From: Chelydra serpentina
Taxonomy: Eukaryota; Chordata; Testudines; Chelydridae
Direction: 5' to 3'
Assembly (NCBI GenBank): GCA_037349315.1
Contig: JBAIAC010000014.1
Coordinates: forward strand, 26,761,001-26,825,000
Length of the DNA stretch: 64,000 nt
Shown in pieces: positions 1-10,597 of the stretch. The first letter of the stretch is position 1. Each line of letters begins with the position of its first letter. The notes beneath the pieces were generated by a model. It was given only the letters and a program-made list of their open reading frames with translations. It was not told the origin of the DNA and did no database searches. The position numbers were made by a program, and so were the translations under genes.

Positions 1-352
1 GCCCCACCGAAACACCACCCCCGAGCGCCATCCCACCCCGCTGAAACAACCCCCTTCCCCCGAGCCCCAACCCACCGAAACAAACCTCCGCTCCCCTGAG
101 CGCCGCCCCACCGAAACAACCCCCCCGAGCGCCATCCCGCCCCACCTAAAAAAATCCCCTCCTCCCACGAGCGCCGCCCCGCCGAAACAAGAACAAAAAA
201 ACAAACCCACGCAAGCGCCGCCCCGCCAAAGTAAAAAAAAACAACAACACCTCCCCCCCCCCAGTGCCACCCCACCGCCCCAAGATTGGCTGCCCCTTAG
301 AAGGTGCTGCCCCAAGCACGTGCTTGGTCAGCTGGTGCCTGGAGCAGCCCCC
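1..352. mobile_element. GC-rich hAT-like terminal region with degenerate tandem units
   Basis: About 1-250 holds irregular repeats of a unit like gagcgccgccccaccgaaac at 25-45 base spacing. The part 280-352 (ggctgccccttagaaggtgc ... ctggtgcctggagcagcccc) reads, from the other strand, like the common reptile hAT end that starts CAGGGGC-GCTCCAGGCACC. The left end lies outside the window and no target duplication was seen. Confidence 0.5.
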
Positions 353-1020
353 TCCAGTAGCTACGTTTAGCACGGGACGGGATCAGGGGTGCAGGCTCCG
401 GGCGGCAGTGCTTACCTCAAGCAGCTCCCGGGAGCAGATGTCCCGTCCAGCTCCTATGCGGAGGTGCGGCGAGGCAGCTGTACATGCTGCCTTGTCCACA
501 GGTGCTGCACCCACAGCTCCCATTGGCCAGAAACTGGGGCCAATGGGAGCTGCAGGGGTGGCACCTGCGGATAGGGCAGCGTGTAGAGCTACCTGGCTGT
601 GCCGCCACATAGGAGCTGGACAGGGGACATGCTGCTCCCAGGAGCTGCCTGAGGTAAGCGTTGCCCGGAGCCTGTACCCCTGACCCCCTCCTGTGTCCAT
701 ACCCCTTGCCCCAGCCCTGATCCCCCCTCCTGCCCTCCAAACCCCTTGGTTCCAGCCTGGAGCACCCTCCTACACCCCAAATCCCTCATCCTCAGCCCCA
801 CCTCAAAGCCCACACCTCCAGCCAAAGCACCCCAACCCTGCCCCAGGCCAAAGCCCCCTCCCACACTCTGAACTCTTTTCTGGCCCTACCCCAGAGCCCA
901 CACCCCCAGAGAGAGCCCTCACTCCCTCCTGCACTAACCCAATTTCGTGATCATTCATGGCCTGCCATACAATTTCCATATCCAGAGGTGGCCCTTGGAC
1001 CAAAATGTTTGCCCACTCCA
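353..1020. mobile_element. Non-autonomous hAT-like element with internal fold-back
   Basis: It consists of a large inverted repeat (383-683), a degenerate C-rich tract (684-945), and a right part reading ccatacaatttccatatcca ... tttgcccactcc. From the minus strand that last part begins TGGAGTGGGCAAAC, close to the hAT end CAGGGGTGGGCAAAC that is common in amniotes. The left boundary is uncertain. It abuts CR1 at 1021. Confidence 0.5.
383..683. repeat. Long inverted repeat (fold-back), arms about 145 bp
   Basis: The left arm (383-about 530) and right arm (about 540-683) are imperfect reverse complements, centred on cattggccagaaactggggc at about 523-542. The arms begin caggggtgcaggctccgggc and, from the other strand, caggggtacaggctccgggc. 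The two strands therefore translate to similar peptides, which gives misleading open frames on both. Confidence 0.85.
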
Positions 1021-1290
1021 ATCTGGATGATGGGGTGGATTTCACCGTCAGCAAGTTCGCAGATGACACTAAGCCGGGGGGAGAGGTAGATATGCTGGAG
1101 GGTAGGGAGTGACCTAGACAAATTGGAGGATTGGGCCAAAAGAAATCTGATGAGGTTCAACAAGGACAAGTGCAGAGTCCTGCACTTAGGACAGAAGAAT
1201 CCCATGCACCGCTACAGGCTGGGGACCGACTGGCTAAGTGGCAGTTCTGCAGAAAAGGACCTAGGGATTATGTGGACGAGAAGCTGGATA
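1021..1290 (+). mobile_element. CR1 LINE, 5' part before the transposon insertion
   Basis: Encodes the CR1 reverse transcriptase segment after the catalytic motif: SKFADDTKP-like at about 1050-1075, then LEDWAKRNLMRFNKDKCRVL and HLGQKNPMHRYRLG. It ends at ...gaagctggata, where the transposon begins. It continues at 3838. It is frame-damaged and not functional. Confidence 0.9.
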
Positions 1291-3834
1291 CACTGGTCTA
1301 CAATTTTTGAGAAGTCGTCTGCTTCAGAGATAAAATGTGCTATTTAGTATGTATTTTGATGTGCTGAATTCAAATATGACAATTAAAACAACTGATTGGC
1401 TACTGTTTCTAAGATATTTAAGTTTTTACATTTTATGTCTATGCATATTGTGTAGATAGTAGAGTTTTAATCATAAATTGTAAACCTAGGTCTTTTCATG
1501 TGTTTATGGTTGCTTTACATGATACTATTTCACCTGTCCTGTTTATGTAACACTTTACAAATCAGCAAAGGGGTTATATAAATAAAATGTATTTGGAAAC
1601 AAAAGGCAAAAAACTATTATGTACATAGTTTAGCCCTATTCAGTGTCTACTCGGCGCTTCTTGGCTTGTCTCTTGTATTCATTAAATGGAGTATCTCTTG
1701 TCACTGTCCAGCAATAGTCTGCAAGCATTGATGGGCTCCATTTGCCCTGATAGTGTTTCTCCATTGTTGCAATGTCCTGGTGAAATTGCTCGCCGTGCTC
1801 GTCGCTCGCTGCTCCGCAGTTTGGTGGAAAAAAATCTAGATGAGAGTGCAAAAAATGTATCTTTAGTGACATGTTGCAACCAAGGCTTTTCTATGCCTTG
1901 AGGAGGTTTTCCACCAACAACCTGTAGTTGTCTGCCTTGTTGTTTCTGAGAAAATTTATTGCCACTAACTGGAAGGCTTTCCATGCCTTTTTTTCCTTGC
2001 CACGCAGTGCACGGTCAAATGCATCATCTCGAAGAAGTTCACGAATCTCAGGACCAACAAAGACACCTTCCTTTATCTTAGCTTCACTTAACCTTGGAAA
2101 TTTTCCACGGAGGTACTTGAAAGCTGCTTATGTTTTGTCAATGGCCTTGACAAAGTTCTTCATCAGACCCAGCTTGATGTGTAAGGGTGGTAACAAAATC
2201 TTCCTTGATTCAACAAGTGGTGGATGCTGAACACTTTTCCTCCCAGGCTCCAATGACTGTCGGAGTGGCCAATCTTTCTTGATGTAGTGGGAATCTCTTG
2301 CACGACTATCCCATTCGCAGAGAAAACAGCAGTACTTTGTGTATCCAGTCTGCAGACCAAGCAAGAGAGCAACAACCTTCAAATCGCCACAAAGCTGCCA
2401 CTGATGTTGGTCATAGTTTATGCACCTCAAAAGTTGTTTCCTGTTGTCATAGGTTTCCTTCCTATGGACTGCATGACCAACTGGAATTGATGGCAAAACA
2501 TTGCCATTATGCAGTAAAACAGCTTTAAGACTTGTCTTCAATGAATCAATGAACAGTCTCCACTCATCTGGATCGTGAACGATGTTGAGGGCTGCCATCA
2601 CACCATCGATGTTGTTGCAGGCTACAAGATCACCTTCCATGAAGAAGAATGGCACAAGATCCTTTTGACGGTCACGGAACATGGAAACCCTAACATCACC
2701 TGCCAGGAGATTCCACTGCTGTAGTGTGGAGCCCAAAAGCTCTGCCTTACTCTTGGGTAGTTCCAAATCCCTCACAAGGTCATTCAGTTCACCTTGTGTT
2801 ATGAGGTGTGGTTCAGAGGAGGAGGATGGGAGAAAATGTGGGTCCTGTGACATTGATGGTTCAGGACCAGAAGTTTCATCCTCTTCCTCATCTGATTCAA
2901 GTGAGAATGATTCTGGTGCATCAGGAACCGGCAGTCCTTCTCCGGGGGGTACTGGGCGTATAGCTGATGGAATGTTTGAATAATGCACAGTCCACTTTTT
3001 CTTCTTTGACACACTTTTCCCAACTGGAGGCACCATGCAGAAGTAACAATTGCTGGTATGATCTGTTGGCTCTCTCCAAATCATTGGCACTGCAAAAGGC
3101 ATAGATTTCCTTTTCCTGTTCAACCACTGGCGAAGATTTGTTGCACAAGTGTTGCAGCATATGTGTGGGGCCCACCTCTTGTCCTGATCTCCAATTTTGC
3201 AGCCAAAAGAAAGGTGATAGGCTTTCTTAACCATAGCGGTTATACTGCGCTTTTGGGATGCAAAAGTCACTTCACCACAAACATAGCAGAAGTTATCTGC
3301 ACTGTTCACACAAGTACGAGGCATCTCTGCTCACTTTGGCTAAACAGAAATGTGTCCCTTTGCAAAATCAAACACTGACAAATAAAACAGCACAACACTG
3401 TATGATTTCTAGAGCTGATATAGGGCAATTTGTTCAGCAGAATGATATAAGCTTCTTTATGATTGCATCACCCATGACTTCTAGGAATAACATGATGCAA
3501 TTCATATCATGTATGACGCAATACCAGCTTCAGATTGCATCATTCATTGTTTTGCCTAAAAAGCAAGTACTGTCCAAACCCAGTCATAGATTTATTCATA
3601 GATCCAGTCAAAGATGTATTTTAGTCATTTCTGGTTTAAATTGAGATCCCTTCCCTTTATAACTCACTTATCCTCCGCCATTCCCAAGTCAAGGGTCGTA
3701 TATACTGACCCAATAGCATGTCTTGAAAACTAGAGCCAATCAACAATTTTAAGCATCATTTTCGTTCTCAGTGACCCAGAATTAGTAAAGTTTGACTACA
3801 TTTATTTCAGAAGCATTTTGGCTGTAGAGCAGTG
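1291..3834 (-). mobile_element. Second copy of the CACTA-like transposon, inserted in CR1
   Basis: 2,544 bp, 6 bp shorter than the copy at 41760, all due to one in-frame deletion or insertion in the Glu run of the gene. The ends read CACTGGTCTACAATT and, inward from the right, CACTGCTCTACAGCC. The target duplication is ATA (1288-1290 and 3835-3837). Removing the element and one ATA rejoins an ordinary CR1 sequence (...aagctggata + tgagtcaacag...), which proves the boundaries. The different target site from the other copy shows two independent insertions rather than a duplicated block. Confidence 0.95.
1636..3324 (-). pseudogene. Transposase-like gene with two nonsense codons
   Basis: This is the counterpart of the 564-residue gene at 42105. 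The frame is open for 398 codons from ATG (3322-3324). It then meets TAA at 2128-2130, where the intact copy has CAA (Gln). A second stop, TAG, lies at 1891-1893 where the intact copy has TAC (Tyr). After it the frame stays open to the normal stop at 1636-1638. No frameshift is present. Over the first 398 codons I count six amino-acid differences from the intact copy plus a two-residue Glu deletion, and four more in the last 78 residues. The N-terminal zinc-binding cysteines are kept. The truncated product would lack the SDE-GE-FHQD block, so it is probably inactive as a full transposase. Confidence 0.9.
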
Positions 3835-3837
3835 ATA

Positions 3838-4484
3838 TGAGTCAACAGTGTGCCTTTGTTGCCAAGAAGGCTGACGACATATTGGGCTGCATTAGTGAGA
3901 GCATTGCCAGTAGATCATGGGAAGTGATTATTTCCCTCTATTCGGCACTGGTAAGGCCACATCTGGAGTATTGCGTCCAGTTTTGGGCCCCCCCCAATAC
4001 AGAAAGGTTGTGGATAAATTGGAGAGTCCAGTGGAGGGCAACAAAAATGATTAGGAGGCTGGGGCACATGACTTATGAGGAGAGGCTGAGGGAACTAAGC
4101 TTATTTAGTCTGTAGAAGAGAAGAGTGACGGGGGGATTTGAGAGCAGCCTTCAACTACCTGAAGGGGGATTCCAAAGAGGATGGAGCTAGGCTGTTCTCA
4201 GTGGTGGCAGATGACAGAACAAGAAGCAAACGTCTCAAGTTGCAATGGGGGAGGTCTAGGTTGGATATCAGCAAAAACTATTTCGCTAGGAGGGTGATGG
4301 ACCACTAGAATGGGTTACCTAGGGACAAGGTGGAATCTCCACCCATGGAGATTTTTACGGCCCCATTTGACAAAGCCCGGGCTGGGATGATTTAGTTGGG
4401 GTTGGTCACGCTTTGAGCAGGTGGTGGGACTAGATGACCTCCTGAGGCCTCTTCCAACCCTAATCTTCTATGATTCTATGATGT
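3838..4484 (+). mobile_element. CR1 LINE, 3' part after the transposon insertion
   Basis: Continues the CR1 frame exactly ([19 protein letters not shown] ... [20 protein letters not shown]), followed by decayed coding sequence. The typical CR1 3' end (gatgacctcctgaggcctct) and the tail tctatgattctatgat close it at about 4484. Several in-frame stops show decay. Confidence 0.92.
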
Positions 4485-6351
4485 AAAATCGCTGATGTAA
4501 ATGGGAGTCTTCCATAGTGAGCACAAAATATGAATGTTATATTCTATGTTGATAGACAGAGACATCTCTCCACAGTCCTATATTTTTCAAATGCTCTAGC
4601 AACTTCAGTAATTTCCAATATCCATTCAGAATGAATCCACAAACTGAGCTCAGCAGCGTTTCACTCCACTGACCTATTGGGAGTGGGCTGTAGAACTACA
4701 TAGCTTCACTCATTCCTCTCAGAAAGATACCAGAGAGTCAGGATGGGCAACTTCTCCTCTTCCTGAAGACACCTCTATTGTGGAGTCTGATAAGAACAAA
4801 TCTTTTCTAATCTCCTTTTCAGTCTACACAGTATCACTTGAAGAGGCTGCAAGACAGCACAGACTCCAATGTCACCTAGCTTTATGTCACTTTTTCAGCA
4901 CAAAAGTCCATGGTATCATCCAGATGTTAAGAGGGTATGCAAGAAATAAGGATCTGGACAAAAGCAAGCAAGCTCAAACTTAAAGCAAGACAGATGTGAT
5001 TCTAATGAGTAGTGGGAAATACTCTGAGAAGCTAACCAAGGACACTAGATTTGTATTCAGTGATTTGCATGTTCGCTGAGAGGGTTTGTGCAAATGTTCA
5101 CATTAGAATTAAACAAATGCCAAAACTAGAAGCTGGTAAGTTTTAATTATTGCAGTCTACAGATGTCAGTGTAATACACCTTTCACGATTTGCATATTAA
5201 AAAGGCTTCTAAAGAATACTAATCCTAAAATATTGTACAGCTAAGTGTTAATTTTGCTCATGTAAGTACAACAGATGTAAAGAAAATCTGTCTACAGCTT
5301 TGCCTGCTTTGCAGTACTTCAAGCTAATCCAGCTGACTGGAGACAGCCTCAGTGTGGGAGAATCCCCAGGTGACATAAGACTGGTAAAATAGCTCCTATG
5401 CTTCCCTCATTACTGTCCATGTTGTGATTTGCATGGCTTGAGATAGAGGTGTTACTGGGCAGCTGCTACAAGTGGTCAATCCTTGGGGCCAGGACCAGCC
5501 TGGCCCAATGTACAGCAACCTCCTTCACACTGTAGCTGGGCACAGAAATGCCAGTTTGGAAGATCTGGCCTTTACACTCTCTTTTAAATTATCAATACAA
5601 AGAAATATACACATTTTGTTTATTCAATTTTTTGAATGAATAGATAATGAAATAAGCTTTTTATTTTTATTATAATTTAGATATCTGAATATATTCATTT
5701 TTGATGGAATAGAGATATTGCTAGTCTTTCACAATGATCATACAATATCTAAAGATAAAGACTGAGATTAATGTATGCAATTGTTTTAACTTCCTGGAAC
5801 ACCATTGTTTTCAATACAATAAATTAAAAAGAATCTTTAGCAAAGGCATACATAATATTGCTGACCATGATCTTCTGTAAAAATAAACTTGGCTAACCTA
5901 TATTTTAAAGCAAGTTAAAGACCGGAACCCGCAAAGTCTTGGATACCTCATGAGAGATGCTGAGTGCTCTCTACTCTCATTAAAGTCATCACCTCACAGG
6001 ATCAAGCCCTAAATGAAAAAGGGTTCCTAATTTTTCAGTTATATAGAAATCAGGGTTTTTTACAATTAATATTACATAAATATCCTAACACCAAGGATAT
6101 AGTGATAGGACTTGATCTTTCAAATCTTGCAAAAGAGAATGCTAGCTGACTAGAAATGACAATTTCAACTAATGCCACTGTATTCAGCAACATTAATTTC
6201 ATATGATAACTTTCCATAAACACTGTTTTTAAAAGAACTATTTTAAAAAGAAAATAAATAAGATCCACAACAATGGGGAAAACATTAAAATACAAAAGGA
6301 AATAAATAAAATGGCAATTTGTTCATGGACCAGACAGAGGTTTTATTATAC

Positions 6352-6447
6352 CTCTGCAAGGTCCGAAAAGAGAGCTTGGCTTGTGCTACGTCTCAATGTA
6401 TCCCAATAGCTTCTGGGGACAAGGTCCTTTCCATCTGTCTTAAGTAC
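6352..6447 (-). CDS. MICU3: MICU3 exon (VLKTD to SDLAE)
   Basis: This 96-bp, phase-0 exon encodes 32 codons: VLKTDGKDLVPRSYWDTLRR then STSQALFSDLAE. It matches the region between the two EF-hands of MICU3; RSYWDTLRR and SQALFSDLAE are nearly unchanged from mammals. The acceptor ends ttctacag (6448-6455) and the donor is gtataa (6346-6351), slightly weaker than the others. It is the last MICU3 exon seen in the window. The next expected segment (starting near RADDITSLV in mammals) is not found in the 6,351 bases that remain, so that intron continues past position 1. Confidence 0.93.
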
Positions 6448-6690
6448 CTGTAGAAGTTTCAAGAAGCACAACTATTTGAAAACCACAGAACAATAATAAA
6501 GAACAACAGCTTATCCACTTTAAAATCTTTTCTAACTAATCTTCAAAAAGAAGAAAACTGCATGAGTTTACCTTTGGGTTTTTTTTCCTGCACAAAGAAA
6601 AGTATTATATCACACTCCTTGTAAACCCAAGGCATTTTCAAAAGGGTAATAGTATCGATAGCTAGATCCTTATTAGTCACAATGTGAGCT

Positions 6691-7512
6691 TTACAAAGCT
6701 TAAGCGATTAATGCAAAACCAATTAACTAGATTAAAAAAATAGTTGCAATTAATCAGAGTTTTAATTGCACTGCTAAAAATAATAAAATACTAATTTAAA
6801 TTTATAAATATTTGTGGATTTTTTCTACATTTTCAAATATAATGATTTCAATTACAACATAGAATACCAAGTGTACCATGCTCACTTTATATTACTTTTA
6901 ATACAAATATTTGAACAGTAAAAAAGATTTTAAAAGTATTTTTAATTCACCTCATACAAGTACTGTAGTGCAATCTCTTCATAGTGAAAGTGCAATTTAC
7001 AAATGTAGAATTATTTTTTTCACATAACTGCGCTCAAAAACAAAACAATGTAAAATTTTAGAGCCCACAAGTCCGCTCAGTCCTATTTCTTGTTCAGCCA
7101 GTTACTAAGACAAACAAGTTGTTTACATTTACAGGAGATAATGCTACCTGCTTCTTATTTACAATGTCACCAAAGTGAGAACAGGCATTTGCATGGCACT
7201 GTTGTAGCTGGCGTTTCAAGGTATTTACGTGTCAGATATGCTAAACATTTGTATGCCCCTTCATGCTTCGACTTGTAGATTGCGCTTTTAAAAATCTTTT
7301 TTACAGTGCAAATATTTGTAATCAAAAATAGTAATATAAAGTGAGCACTGTACACTTTGTATTCTGTGTTGTAATTGAAACATCCACAAATATTTATAAA
7401 AAAATTAAATTGGTATTCATTATTGTTTAGCAGTGCACATAAAACTGTGATTAATTGAAACTATTTTTTTATAATCTCACGATTATTTTTTAATTGTTTG
7501 ACAGCCGTACTA
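6691..7512. mobile_element. AT-rich element with about 200-bp inverted ends
   Basis: The left arm (about 6725-6900) and right arm (about 7320-7490) are reverse complements with small differences. Shared blocks include aaaaaaatagtt-caattaatca, gcactgctaaa-aataat and ataaatatttgtggat. The unique middle (about 6930-7310) resembles a dispersed vertebrate repeat that I recognise but cannot name reliably. The outer limits are approximate and no clear target duplication was found. Confidence 0.65.
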
Positions 7513-7730
7513 TAAACAGAAACATTCTGGATTATATGTAAAGTGAAAATGTATTAGCAAGCTTGTATTCTTAGTAATTTCATAATTTTGTCAACATATT
7601 AATATATAAATTGATTAGGCTGCTTGTGATAGGGAGCTTGTTTTCTGATTTATCAAAGCATGATATGCACCAATAGCACTATCTAAATAATTACAAATAA
7701 TTTAATTCCAACAAAAGATCCATCCTAGTA

Positions 7731-7757
7731 CAGTAACTCCTCACTTAAAGTTGCCCA
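7731..7757 (+). repeat. Solitary 5' end of the Tigger-like element
   Basis: Reads cagtaactcctcacttaaag, preceded by TA, matching both ends of the element at 36517-37133. No second end was found nearby, so it is a truncated relic. Confidence 0.65.
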
Positions 7758-10558
7758 TCTCTATCTCTGAAACACATCTTTCCTGCTGGCTTGTAGAGTG
7801 TGAGTGTTAACCCTTGAGGGCTCAGTGGAGTGCTAGTTCATTCTTCCTAAGGCATTCCCTGGGAAATTCCCACCCTCTGACTCCTTCAGTCATTGCAAAC
7901 TTAAATTTTGTCAAATATTTTTAAACTCCTTTTTTAAGTAAGCTTACTTAAATCTGGTACTTATTTATATACTGTATGAGAAAACAAACATCTAAAATTA
8001 TATTATATGACAAGAGATTTTTAGCCAATAGAACATTATCCCTTTTTTTATTTGGACCATATATTAAAAAGATAAATATACTGTTCCCACACCATACAAT
8101 CGCTGTAATTACCAAAGTCTTACATAGGTCTGAAGATAGTCTATCACTCAACTTTGGAAGAAATCTCTCATCTGAAGTATGGAATCTCATTCTGGGGAGC
8201 TTCCAGAAAGATCCATAAGAGAGTCACCCAATATTAAATACAATATATTGGACCTCCACAAAGCAAAATTAATTTTCTACATTTTTAATATGCTGCAAGT
8301 AACAACTGTATACTATTCTGACTAGTATAAAGTTAGGTGCACTATAATATATTTTGTAGCTAACATTCTGGAAAAAAGTCCAAATAAAAGATAAAAACTC
8401 AATACAGTTAGTATGCCTAACCTTTTCATTTCACATTTAAGGTCATGTTATAAAGCTCTTTATCTAAATAGAGATAAACTGGTTTTGATCCAACTGCTGA
8501 TGTATCATGTTGATTATGTATATTTTAGTCTACGAAACTTCATATTTAAAAAAAAATTAACTAAAAAGTTAGACAAGAATATCTCTTCTTAAACCATAAA
8601 ATATTGACAAAATATGCAAAATAAGTCAAAAAAAATTTCAACATGAAATCACTGCCTCAAGAAGTTACATATACTTTTGACTGCCTCATCCTTTATTTAG
8701 ATATGCATACCATTACATAATTATTAATTGAATTACCTGTCTTATTGGTGATGTACTTTATTCATCTGACAAAAACTGATTAATTACCGATGAAGTTAGT
8801 ATTTCTGAAGCATGCACATTTTATTTTTCTACATGTTACTTTTATAATAATCATCAATAATAAGATTGCATTCAGCAAGTCAAAACCCACATGCAACTCA
8901 TGCTGTACTACTCTTAATACACATTCACAGCATGCATCAGCTTAGCTCCAGAGAAATATCATGTGTAATATGAAAAGACATAAATAATCAAATTACTCAG
9001 ACCCATTTATAGATGCATCTTATGCAAGATGTAGCCTTCAAAGCTTGATACTATGAAATTCTAAGTACACTCAATTGCCCCAGATTTCAATGGGAGTTGA
9101 GAGCGCTCAGGACCTCATAATTTGGGCTTTCAATGATAGAAATATAAAAGTGTTAATTATTCCAATTCTAGGTCCACATTCAATAGCATGCTAATAGATT
9201 TAATTCACCATTAGTACCACCTATTTATTTTATTTAAAACAATTTAAAACCCCCACTCTGCTGACTTATTTTTCTAAATGTGAGTATAAAAGTTCTTTTT
9301 TTTTACTAGAGTCAGGAAATTATTATAAATTTAGAAATACTTAAAGGTAAGTTTTGTTAAACTATAAAAGGAAGGAAATATAGAGATATGAAGCACCGAG
9401 TCTTTCACGCTGACATAGGGCATGATCCAAAGCACACTAAAGTCAACAGAAAGGCTTCAATAGACTTCAAGTCAAGACTATAGTGCATGCTTTTTGCCTT
9501 ACTATCATCTTATTGAACAGGTATGTATTTAACATGTCTGTGCTGCCTTACCTGGGCACAATTGTATGAAAGACAAAGTGACAGAGTTAAAATGTAGGCA
9601 TGATCAGAAACAGTACTATGTAAAAATGGCACTGCATGTGTTCAGTTCAGGGACAAAAGGGTTCTTACCATTTTTTATTCTTGTTAATGCTGCACAGCTA
9701 CAAAAGTCATGGGAAACAGAACTGTATATACAACTTCAAATCCTAGCCCCTTTTCTATAAATGCAGTCACAAACTCCATCCAGCCTAATTATCATGCTAA
9801 TCTGACTCAAAAGAATGAATTCCTCCCCATATAACTATGAAGATTGAGGTTTGGGTTCTTCCCTGGCTTTTTTATGCTCGGCAGCCAGCGAAGAGCTTTT
9901 AAAGGAGTCTAAATCTGCTCTGCTCTGAAAGGGCATTCAGCCAATGTCAAAGGACAGAGTTCATCAATATGAAAATTCTTTCCATCCTCTGACCAAACAG
10001 TAATCAAGTATAATAAAGACTGTCCTCATCTTGGGCTATGGGCTTCCTCTCTACCAACAGCCCCTGTTCTCACCCTACTCTGAAGTCGTTTTGTTTTATT
10101 TTATGAACAAACAGTGCAAGAAAAAAGTGTCCTGTAGGATAAGATGCTGGGAAACACACTGAACCCTAGGAATATGGTTATTACTGAAGGCTCTACTGTT
10201 ATGTTCCATGAAAGGGAATGGAATTTTTATTACTAATTGTTGTTGGGGGACTTTATTTACATGGGTTCACCACCTCACCCATAGTAGGTCTACAACTCCC
10301 TAACACAGACCTGCTCTTTTTCTCCTTTTTACCTATTCAGAGGCATCCATCTGTCCTCTGGATAGGACAGCCTGTTACTCTATGCCTGTAGCAAGCATGT
10401 GCAGTCTTCTATGGCCCTGAAGACAGAGTATACTTTTTGTCTTAATAAGACCCTATACTAGCAAAATTAATTTACTTGATAAAGAGCCAATTGTTATAAT
10501 AAATTATTCCATCTCACTGGTGAAAACTATATACATAGAAAATATTTTGAGTACATAC

Positions 10559-10597
10559 ACTGTTAGTAGAAGTATGATATCCATAGAGTTGAAGGCG
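10559..10597 (-). CDS. MICU3: MICU3 39-bp micro-exon (RLQLYGYH)
   Basis: A 39-bp, whole-codon exon encoding RLQLYGYHTSTNS. The corresponding stretch in mammalian MICU3 as I remember it is nearly identical (RLQLYGYHSPTNS) and is absent from MICU2. The acceptor ends gcatgtcag (10598-10606) and the donor is gtatgt (10553-10558). Because it is 13 codons and phase 0 at both ends, it could be skipped without changing the frame, like micro-exons spliced by tissue in neurons and muscle. Whether it is alternative cannot be told from DNA alone. It lies 1,870 bases after the previous exon and 4,111 bases before the next. Confidence 0.9.

Larger units (their letters stand above)
1..6351 (-). other. MICU3: MICU3 intron (3' end outside window)
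   Basis: This is the intron downstream of the last exon seen. It holds GC-rich hAT-like ends (1-1020), a CR1 split by a 2.54-kb transposon (1021-4484), and then about 1.9 kb of ordinary AT-rich intron (4485-6351). I searched the last part on the minus strand for the next MICU3 segment and saw nothing. Confidence 0.75.
6448..10558 (-). other. MICU3: MICU3 intron, 4,111 bp
   Basis: AT-rich intron. It contains a long-TIR element (6691-7512) and a solitary 5' end of a Tigger-like element (7731-7757). About 7760-10558 is unremarkable apart from small relics of the 'gattcagcaaa...caatggga' palindrome family near 9070-9120 and 9415-9480. Confidence 0.85.

Noticed and set aside
1..250. CRISPR-like regular array
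   Set aside because: The units are degenerate, unevenly spaced (25-45 bases), and the setting is a vertebrate genome.
264..740. Overlapping open frames on both strands
   Set aside because: They are mirror images caused by the fold-back at 383-683.
3258..3644. Plus-strand open frames across the transposon copies (also 43877-44119)
   Set aside because: They run antisense to the transposase-like gene or in its upstream region, differ in length between the copies, and match no known protein.
4485..6351. Possible next MICU3 exon (segment after SDLAE)
   Set aside because: I read the minus strand for RADDITSL-like or FFGKKG-like coding sequence with splice sites and found none; the exon should lie outside the window.
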